DNA from: Sphingobacterium thalpophilum
GTDB taxonomy: Bacteria; Bacteroidota; Bacteroidia; Flavobacteriales; Flavobacteriaceae
Direction of reading: 5' to 3'
Assembly: GCA_943325255.2 (NCBI GenBank)
Contig: CALPOS020000082.1
Location: forward strand, 1-8,373
DNA length: 8,373 nt
Shown: in pieces, positions 1-5,110 of the stretch
Layout of the letters: the number at the start of each line of letters is the position of its first letter
Position numbering within the stretch: the stretch's first letter is position 1
The notes under the pieces: model-generated
The model's database searches: none
Seen by the model: the letters and a program-made list of their open reading frames with translations, nothing else
What the model was told of the DNA's origin: nothing
Made by a program: the position numbers and the translations under genes

Positions 1-854
1 GATTTCTAGGTGTTGATGGCGTAGACGTCGTAATCTTACATCCATCGGGGAAAGTAAGTGATATTCAAGAGCGTCAATTAACGACTTTAGATCAAAATAT
101 AAAAGCGGTTGAAGTTGAAGGTGTTTTTGACGACTGCCAGGATATGGTCAAGAAAGCTTTTTTGGATGAAAGTCTTGCATATAAAAACTTAACGTCCGCC
201 AATTCAATCAATATTGCGCGCTGGTTACCTCAAATGTTTTACTTCTTTTTTGCCTATAAACAATTGAAATCACTAAAAAAACCAATGGTGTTTTCCTGTC
301 CAAGTGGAAATTTCGGAAATATTTGCGCGGGAATTATGGCAAAGAAGCTAGGATTGCCCATTGAACATTTTGTGGCCGCGACAAATGTAAACGACACGGT
401 TCCACAATTTTTAGCGACGGGAACTTATGATCCGAAACCATCTAAAGCTACAATTTCAAACGCAATGGATGTTGGAAATCCGAGTAATTTCATCAGAATT
501 CAGGAATTGTATAACAACGATTTGACCGCATTTAAGAAGGATTTTAGTTCCTATTCGTATACTGATGAAATCACAAGTGCCACTTTACTAGAAATCTATA
601 ATAATTCCGGATATATTGCAGAGCCTCACGGTGTTGTTGGTTATCTCGGATTAAAAAAAGAAATGACACGCTTTCCGAATGCCATTGGAATTTTTCTAGA
701 AACCGCACATCCGATTAAGTTTTTAGATACTGTTGAACCAATTTTGAAAATAACACTTCCTATCCCTAGTCAAATCGAAAGTGTATTGAATAAAGAAAAA
801 GTTCGTGTCAAAATCAAAACGTACGAAGAGTTGAAGGCATTTTTAAATTCCTAA
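1..854 (+). CDS. thrC: Threonine synthase, 3' part (5' end outside window)
   Basis: This PLP-dependent enzyme converts O-phosphohomoserine to L-threonine and phosphate, the last step of threonine synthesis in the cytoplasm. The reading frame is open from the left edge (first full codon at base 3), so the ATG at 144 is an internal methionine. Before it the frame encodes conserved threonine synthase sequence, including GKVSDIQERQLTTLD and VFDDCQDMVKKAF. The glycine-rich loop that binds the PLP phosphate, SGNFGN, lies at about 303-320. It is followed by the family-typical ATNVNDTVPQFLATG and AMDVGNPSNF, and by EPHGVVGYLG towards the C-terminus. About 284 residues are visible of an expected 430 or so; the PLP-binding lysine lies in the missing N-terminal part. 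The last 12 bases overlap the 3' end of the convergent nnrD gene. Family assignment is firm; the gene is cut by the window edge and shows no sign of being broken. Confidence 0.96.
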   Translation, partial: FLGVDGVDVVILHPSGKVSDIQERQLTTLDQNIKAVEVEGVFDDCQDMVKKAFLDESLAYKNLTSANSINIARWLPQMFYFFFAYKQLKSLKKPMVFSCPSGNFGNICAGIMAKKLGLPIEHFVAATNVNDTVPQFLATGTYDPKPSKATISNAMDVGNPSNFIRIQELYNNDLTAFKKDFSSYSYTDEITSATLLEIYNNSGYIAEPHGVVGYLGLKKEMTRFPNAIGIFLETAHPIKFLDTVEPILKITLPIPSQIESVLNKEKVRVKIKTYEELKAFLNS

Positions 855-1688
855 ACTCAAAAAGGATCTTCCTAAGTTTTCGATGATATCTGAGGCAATA
901 AAAGATTGTGTGCTTGTCGTATCGTCTTTTAGGTCGGCGCATAGCCCGTGCAAATACACACCAATCAATGCGGCGTCAATGGCATCATAAGATTGTGCCA
1001 GAAGACTTGTAATAATTCCAGTTAATACATCTCCGCTACCCGCTGTTGCTAAAGCGGCGTTTCCCGTTGTGTTCTCGTACATGTTTTCCCCATCGACAAT
1101 ATAAGTTGGTGCTCCTTTAACTACCAGGATGAGATTAAATTTAGATGAAAATTCGATAGCTTTTTGCCACTTTTCTGCTTCACTACTCCAATTTCCTAAC
1201 AATCTTTCTAGTTCTTTAACATGAGGTGTTAGGATTGTTTTCGCACGGAGCAAATAGAGTGAAGCTGCATTATGACTTAAACTATTGAGTGCGTCGGCAT
1301 CAATAACTAAAGGTATTTGGTTGATTTTTAGAAAGGAATGAAAAGCTTTTTGTGTGTTGAAATCCAATCCCATTCCGGGTCCAATCCCGATGGCTTGTGG
1401 TATAATCGAAAATTCGATATCGGTAATACAATGCTCCTCAAAATCGGTCAAAACCATAATTTCAGGATTTGCTGTTTGAAGTGCATTATATCCACATTTT
1501 GGGATATAGGTAGTTACTAAACCGCAACCGGTTCTGAGTGCCGCTTTTGTTGACAAAGTTACCGCACCAATCTTACCGTAACTTCCGCCAATAATAAGTG
1601 CATGTCCTTGCATTCCTTTGTGTGTTTTAGGATTGATTGGATGATATCTTTTTAGTATTTCCTCACGAGAAACGGCTATTGAATTCAT
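843..1688 (-). CDS. nnrD: ADP/ATP-dependent NAD(P)H-hydrate dehydratase (standalone)
   Basis: NnrD is a metabolite-repair enzyme. It uses ADP or ATP to dehydrate the S form of hydrated NADH or NADPH and so restores the cofactor. The 281-residue product is a complete ribokinase-like CARKD domain. Visible motifs are GHALIIGGSYGKIGA (residues 28-42), IGIGPGMG (100-107), VIDADALN (128-135), LTPHVKELERLLG (153-165), VVKGAPT (189-195) and the signature NAALATAGSGDVLTG (210-224); the aspartate of GSGD, D220, is the expected catalytic base. Many bacteria carry this domain fused behind an NnrE epimerase domain of roughly 200 residues. Here the protein starts directly before the dehydratase domain, and no epimerase sequence is visible upstream, so the epimerase must be elsewhere or absent. 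The ATG at 1688 fits the family start; no Shine-Dalgarno precedes it. The gene converges on thrC with a 12-bp overlap and diverges from gcvT. Confidence 0.94.
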   Translation of the reverse strand: MNSIAVSREEILKRYHPINPKTHKGMQGHALIIGGSYGKIGAVTLSTKAALRTGCGLVTTYIPKCGYNALQTANPEIMVLTDFEEHCITDIEFSIIPQAIGIGPGMGLDFNTQKAFHSFLKINQIPLVIDADALNSLSHNAASLYLLRAKTILTPHVKELERLLGNWSSEAEKWQKAIEFSSKFNLILVVKGAPTYIVDGENMYENTTGNAALATAGSGDVLTGIITSLLAQSYDAIDAALIGVYLHGLCADLKDDTTSTQSFIASDIIENLGRSFLSLGI

Positions 1689-1707
1689 GATAGGTCATAA
1701 TTTTGAT

Positions 1708-1715
1708 TAAAGGTA
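1708..1715 (-). promoter_or_regulatory. Possible nnrD -7 element (TACCTTTA)
   Basis: Read on the minus strand, the octamer TACCTTTA matches the Bacteroidota -7 consensus TAnnTTTG at all but the last fixed base. It sits about 20 bases before the nnrD ATG. A TTTTG at 1739-1743 could act as the -33 element, but the 23-base spacer is at the long end. The call rests on position and consensus only. Confidence 0.3.
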
Positions 1716-1760
1716 CTCAATTGCATAATATGTAAGACCAAAATATATTTAAAGTTCCAC

Positions 1761-1920
1761 AGCCCAGACCTATCTCGCGGCAAGACGGGTGGAAATGGCA
1801 TCCTTTATTTTGTTTTGAAAAAATGAAAAAAAGATTACCTCACAAATTTATATTTTTTGATTTTGACTTCGGTCAATTCACTTCGCTCGGGTAGATCGAA
1901 CAGCTGGAAATAGCTTCCAA
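1761..1920 (+). repeat. Structured flavobacterial intergenic element, possibly a non-coding RNA, split by an insert
   Basis: The 318-bp gene-free stretch between nnrD and gcvT is mostly occupied by this element. It begins AGCCCAGACC (1761), continues GGAAATGGCATCCTTT (1791-1806) and ends CAGCTGGAAATAGCTTCC (1901-1918). From memory, these blocks match a dispersed intergenic sequence of flavobacterial genomes. It has a GGCATCCTTT half, a variable hairpin, and a second half ending in AGCAGGAAATAGCTCC. It may be what Rfam calls Flavo-1; I cannot confirm that here. Structure seen directly: an 8-pair stem with one mismatch, 1768-1775 with 1783-1790; a U/A hairpin, 1803-1816 with 1820-1833 (one mismatch, two wobbles); and a 5-bp hairpin, 1905-1909 with 1915-1919. 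Between AAGATT (1831-1836) and TAGATC (1892-1897) lie about 55 extra bases not expected from the element as I remember it. It ends 86 bases before the gcvT ATG, so it could lie in the gcvT leader. Confidence 0.45.
1863..1876 (+). other. Perfect 5-bp hairpin with UUCG tetraloop
   Basis: TTGAC and GTCAA flank the loop TTCG, giving a C-G closed cUUCGg tetraloop, one of the most stable RNA hairpin loops known. It lies within the apparent insert of the intergenic element upstream of gcvT. An imperfect copy of its core follows at once: ACTTCGGTC at 1866-1874 against ACTTCGCTC at 1880-1888. No T-run follows, so it is not an obvious intrinsic terminator on the plus strand. Confidence 0.5.
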
Positions 1921-2006
1921 AAAAATCTTATAAAATTGTAAATTTCCAAGTTGGAGTTAGGTTAAAATTGAATAAATTAGCGACTTCAATTTAATTGCTA
2001 CGAATA

Positions 2007-3089
2007 ATGAAAAATACTGCCCTTATACACATTCATGAAAAATTAGGAGCAAAAATGCTTCCGTTTGCGGGTTACAATATGCCTATTTTATATGAAGGTG
2101 TGAATGCCGAACACGAAACCGTACGAAATGGTGTAGGTGTTTTTGATGTTTCGCACATGGGTGAATTTTTATTGACAGGTGAAAATGCATTGGCGCTTAT
2201 TCAGAAAGTTTCGTCGAATGATGCGTCGACATTGACCATTGGACGAGCTCAATATTCGTGTTTGCCCAATAAAGACGGTGGCATCGTAGATGATTTGATC
2301 ATTTACAGAATGAAAGATGAACAATATTTATTGGTGGTCAATGCCTCTAATATCGAGAAAGATTGGGAGTGGATTTCCAGTTTTAACGATATGAATGTAG
2401 AAATGAAGAACATTTCCGATGAGTTTTCTTTACTCGCCGTGCAGGGACCAAAAGCGGTTGAGGCGATGCAGTCGTTGACTTCTATTGATTTGTCTGAGAT
2501 TCCCTATTACCATTTTGAAGTAGCTGACTTTGCTGGTTTTCCATACGTAATCATCTCTGCGACTGGATATACTGGGTCAGGTGGATTTGAAATTTATTGC
2601 AGAAACGAGCAAGTTGAAACCATCTGGAATAAAGTTTTTGAGGCTGGAGCGCCATTTGGTATTAAACCAATTGGACTCGCAGCGCGTGACACTTTGCGTT
2701 TAGAGATGGGATTTTGTTTGTATGGTAATGATATCAATGATACGACTTCTCCTTTAGAAGCAGGTTTGGGTTGGATTACAAAATTCAATAAAGATTTCGT
2801 TAATTCGGACTACTTGAAGAAACAAAAAGAACAGGGTGTTAAAAAGAAACTAGTAGCTTTTGAAATGCAAGAGCGAGCGGTGCCTAGACATGATTATGAA
2901 ATTGTTGATGCTAGTGGAACTGTAATCGGTCATGTGACCTCTGGCACAATGTCGCCCTCAATGGGAATCGGGATAGGTTTGGGTTATGTTACCGTGGCCC
3001 ATAGTGCTTTGGATTCTGAGATTTTTATACGCATTCGTAAGAATGATGTGCCGGCGAAGATTGTGAAATTACCTTTTTATAAAAAATAG
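2007..3089 (+). CDS. gcvT: Aminomethyltransferase, glycine cleavage T protein
   Basis: GcvT takes the aminomethyl group carried on lipoylated H protein, releases ammonia and loads the one-carbon unit onto tetrahydrofolate as 5,10-methylene-THF. The 360-residue product is full length for the family. Visible motifs are GAKMLPFAGYNMP (residues 14-26), GVFDVSHMGEF (44-54), the folate-site GGIVDDLIIYR (91-101, with D96 as the likely catalytic aspartate), LLAVQGPKA (142-150), GYTGSGGFEIYC (187-198), GLAARDTLRLEMG (223-235) and the C-terminal GHVTSGTMSPSMG (308-320). I chose the ATG at 2007 because the family begins at this MKNTALxHIH sequence; an in-frame TTG at 1995 would only add four residues. 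No Shine-Dalgarno is present. The partners gcvH and gcvP are not in the window, so the system is scattered here. yebC follows on the same strand 104 bp downstream but has its own -7 element. Confidence 0.97.
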   Translation: MKNTALIHIHEKLGAKMLPFAGYNMPILYEGVNAEHETVRNGVGVFDVSHMGEFLLTGENALALIQKVSSNDASTLTIGRAQYSCLPNKDGGIVDDLIIYRMKDEQYLLVVNASNIEKDWEWISSFNDMNVEMKNISDEFSLLAVQGPKAVEAMQSLTSIDLSEIPYYHFEVADFAGFPYVIISATGYTGSGGFEIYCRNEQVETIWNKVFEAGAPFGIKPIGLAARDTLRLEMGFCLYGNDINDTTSPLEAGLGWITKFNKDFVNSDYLKKQKEQGVKKKLVAFEMQERAVPRHDYEIVDASGTVIGHVTSGTMSPSMGIGIGLGYVTVAHSALDSEIFIRIRKNDVPAKIVKLPFYKK

Positions 3090-3102
3090 AGAAGTTTTTA
3101 GA

Positions 3103-3119
3103 ATCAAGAAATACTTGAT
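3103..3119 (+). terminator. Weak hairpin after gcvT, possible terminator
   Basis: ATCAAG and CTTGAT form a perfect 6-bp stem around the loop AAATA, 14 bases after the gcvT stop codon. A run of five T (3127-3131) follows eight bases later. The stem is AT-rich and the T-run is offset, so termination would be partial at best; some readthrough into yebC is plausible. Confidence 0.3.
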
Positions 3120-3151
3120 CATTGAGTTTTTCTAGAAATAAATAAAAATGA

Positions 3152-3159
3152 TACTTTTG
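3152..3159 (+). promoter_or_regulatory. -7 promoter element of yebC (TACTTTTG)
   Basis: TACTTTTG is an exact match to the Bacteroidota -7 consensus TAnnTTTG. It ends 34 bases before the yebC ATG, a normal leader length. I do not see a convincing -33 TTG at the usual spacing; the nearest, at 3122-3124, would leave a 27-base spacer. Confidence 0.5.
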
Positions 3160-3193
3160 CTAAAAATAGATGGCAATCAAACAAAAATAAGAA

Positions 3194-3907
3194 ATGGGAA
3201 GAGCGTTTGAATTCCGAAAAGGAAGAAAAATGAAGCGTTGGTCAGCAATGGCTAAAGCATTTACAAGAATAGGAAAGGATATTGTAATGGCCGTTAAAGA
3301 AGGCGGACCAAACCCTGAAGCGAACTCACGTTTACGCGCGGTAATTCAAAATGCAAAAGCAGCGAATATGCCGAAGGAGAACGTTGAAAGAGCAATCAAG
3401 AAAGCCACTGATAAAGATACTGCAAATTATAAAGAAGTATTGTTTGAAGGCTATGCGCCTCACGGTATTGCTATTCTTATAGAAACGGCTACCGACAATA
3501 ACAATAGAACTGTCGCGAACATTAGAAGTTATTTTAATAAATGTAACGGGACTATGGGAACGCAAGGGTCAGTGGAGTTTATGTTTGACCACACTTGCAA
3601 TTTTAGAATTCCCAAAGGTAATTTAGACCCAGAAGAATTAGAATTGGAATTGATTGATTTCGGTGCAGAAGAAGTTTTTGAAGACGAAGACGGGATTTTA
3701 ATTTACGCTCCTTTTGGTAGTTTTGGTGCCATCCAAAAAGAATTAGAAAATAGAAATGTTGAAATTTTGTCTTCTGGTTTTGAAAGAATTCCACAAGTCC
3801 TTAAACAACTTACGGAAGTCCAAGTAGCTGACGTTGAGAAATTATTGGAAAAAATTGAAGAAGATGATGATGTTCAGAATGTATATCACACGATGGAAGA
3901 GAACTAA
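3194..3907 (+). CDS. yebC: YebC/PmpR (TACO1) family protein
   Basis: This is a small cytoplasmic protein of the YebC/PmpR family, named as DNA-binding transcriptional regulators in several bacteria. Relatives, including mitochondrial TACO1, act in translation, so the family label 'transcriptional regulator' should be read with care. The product has 237 residues, within the usual range. It has the conserved N-terminus MGRAFEFRKGRKMKRWSAMA and the following GKDIVMAVKEGGPNPEANSRLRAVIQNAKAANMPKENVERAI region, quoted here in part: PNPEANSRLRAVIQNAKAAN at residues 39-58. The second part has YEGYAPHG-like FEGYAPHGIAI, TDNNNRTVANIR and GSVEFMF. The C-terminal lobe is acidic (EKIEEDDDVQNVYH). No residue typical of the family is obviously missing. 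It is probably transcribed from its own promoter, and ends at a strong bidirectional terminator facing the convergent PLP-enzyme gene. Confidence 0.96.
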   Translation: MGRAFEFRKGRKMKRWSAMAKAFTRIGKDIVMAVKEGGPNPEANSRLRAVIQNAKAANMPKENVERAIKKATDKDTANYKEVLFEGYAPHGIAILIETATDNNNRTVANIRSYFNKCNGTMGTQGSVEFMFDHTCNFRIPKGNLDPEELELELIDFGAEEVFEDEDGILIYAPFGSFGAIQKELENRNVEILSSGFERIPQVLKQLTEVQVADVEKLLEKIEEDDDVQNVYHTMEEN

Positions 3908-3936
3908 CAATTAACAACTCTCTCGCGTTATTAAAA

Positions 3937-3965
3937 AAAAAGTCCCGATCAAATCGGGACTTTTT
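3937..3965. terminator. Bidirectional intrinsic terminator between yebC and the PLP-enzyme gene
   Basis: AGTCCCGAT (3941-3949) pairs perfectly with ATCGGGACT (3953-3961) around the 3-base loop CAA. Flanking A and T runs extend the stem to 13 bp. On the plus strand the stem is followed by TTTTT, and on the minus strand by nine T (3932-3940 region), so it can stop transcription of both convergent genes. It lies 29 bases after the yebC stop and 31 bases beyond the minus-strand stop at 3996. Confidence 0.92.
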
Positions 3966-3995
3966 CATTATTAATTATTCACTGTTAATTATCAA

Positions 3996-5036
3996 TTATT
4001 TTATAAATTCTATCTTCTGAGCTTCTTCTGCGTTGATGCTATCGAAGAAACCTTGTTCATTCATCCAATCGTCGCTAAAAACTTTACTCATATAACGTGA
4101 GCCATGGTCAGGAAAAATAGCAACAACATTACTTGTTGTATTGAACTCGCCCTCATCAGCATATTGTCTAATGGCTTGCAAAACAGCTCCTGAAGTATAT
4201 CCGACAAATAAACCTTCCTTTTTAGCAATCTCTCTAGTAGCATGCGCACTTTCTTCATCTGTCACTTTCATAAACTTGTCAATAGAGTCAAAATCAGTTG
4301 CTGTTGGAATTAGATTTTTACCTAAACCTTCAATGCGATATGGATAAATTTCTTTGTTATCAAACTCCTTTGTTTCGTGGTATTTTTTCAAAACAGAACC
4401 AAAGGCATCAACGCCTAATATTCTGATATTTGGATTTTGTTCTTTTAGATATTTCGCAACACCTGAAATAGTTCCACCGGTTCCACTGCAAGCTATTAAA
4501 TGTGTGATTTTTCCATTCGTTTGCTTCCAAATCTCTGGACCAGTGGTGTTGTAATGTGCATCAATATTTAGTTGATTGAAATACTGATTAATGTATACTG
4601 AACCTTTTGTTTCTTCGTGCAATCTTTTAGCAACACTATAATACGAGCGTTCGTCATCTGCAGATACATTTGCGGGACAAACGTAAACTTTAGCGCCAAG
4701 ACTTCGGAGCATGTCAATTTTATCCTTTGAAGATTTTGAACTCACCGCCAAAATACAATTATAGCCTTTAATGATGCTGACCATCGCTAAGCTAAAACCT
4801 GTATTTCCAGAAGTAGTTTCAATGATAGTATCACCAGTAGAGAGAATTCCTCGCTTTTCTGCTTCTTCAATAATATAAAGTGCTATTCTATCTTTTGTTG
4901 AGTGACCAGGATTAAATGCTTCTACTTTTGCATAAAAATTACCGTCATAATTTTCGGTAACTTTATTGAGCTTAATAAGAGGTGTATTTCCTATTAGTTC
5001 TAATACATTATTGTAGGCTTTAATTTCTTCTTTCAT
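3996..5036 (-). CDS. PLP-dependent cystathionine beta-synthase/cysteine synthase-like enzyme
   Basis: This fold-type II PLP enzyme of 346 residues belongs to the cysteine synthase/cystathionine beta-synthase group, which does beta-replacement on serine, O-acetylserine or a related substrate with sulfide or homocysteine. ELIGNTPLIKLN is at residues 13-24. The PLP lysine is K48 in NPGHSTKDR. The carboxylate-binding loop ETTSGNTG is at 73-80 and the phosphate loop SGTGGT at 184-189. The C-terminal PDHGSRYMSKVFSDDWM (309-325) resembles the matching part of cystathionine beta-synthase more than CysK. There is no haem domain and no C-terminal Bateman (CBS-pair) domain. I start at the ATG at 5036, where family homology begins; a further in-frame ATG at 5081 would add 15 atypical residues and lies almost at the predicted transcription start. 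It follows the S9 peptidase gene on the same strand by 74 bp. The exact substrate is not decidable by eye, so no symbol is given. Confidence 0.88.
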   Translation of the reverse strand: MKEEIKAYNNVLELIGNTPLIKLNKVTENYDGNFYAKVEAFNPGHSTKDRIALYIIEEAEKRGILSTGDTIIETTSGNTGFSLAMVSIIKGYNCILAVSSKSSKDKIDMLRSLGAKVYVCPANVSADDERSYYSVAKRLHEETKGSVYINQYFNQLNIDAHYNTTGPEIWKQTNGKITHLIACSGTGGTISGVAKYLKEQNPNIRILGVDAFGSVLKKYHETKEFDNKEIYPYRIEGLGKNLIPTATDFDSIDKFMKVTDEESAHATREIAKKEGLFVGYTSGAVLQAIRQYADEGEFNTTSNVVAIFPDHGSRYMSKVFSDDWMNEQGFFDSINAEEAQKIEFIK

Positions 5037-5088
5037 AAAAAAATAGTTAATCAAGGCTGATGGTATTTTAACAATCCCCAAATCCTTG

Positions 5089-5096
5089 CAAATCTA
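5089..5096 (-). promoter_or_regulatory. -7 promoter element before the PLP-enzyme gene (TAGATTTG)
   Basis: Read on the minus strand, TAGATTTG is an exact match to TAnnTTTG, about 52 bases before the ATG at 5036. It lies in the 74-bp gap after the S9 peptidase gene and suggests the PLP enzyme can be transcribed independently. No clear -33 TTG is seen upstream, where the sequence is T- and A-rich. Confidence 0.45.
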
Positions 5097-5110
5097 ACAA
5101 AAAAAATTAA

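Noticed and set aside
144..146. ATG at 144 as the start of thrC
   Set aside because: The same frame is open upstream to the window edge and encodes conserved threonine synthase sequence, so this methionine is internal.
1689..2006. Glycine riboswitch in the gcvT leader
   Set aside because: The position is attractive, but I cannot find the conserved glycine aptamer core or tandem aptamers; the structured sequence present instead fits a dispersed flavobacterial element.
1995..2006. TTG start for gcvT adding four residues
   Set aside because: Family homology starts at the ATG at 2007, giving the usual 360-residue length, and there is no Shine-Dalgarno to favour the TTG.
5037..5081. Upstream ATG at 5081 for the PLP-enzyme gene
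   Set aside because: The 15 extra residues are not family-like, and this ATG lies almost on the start site predicted from the TAGATTTG element at 5089-5096.
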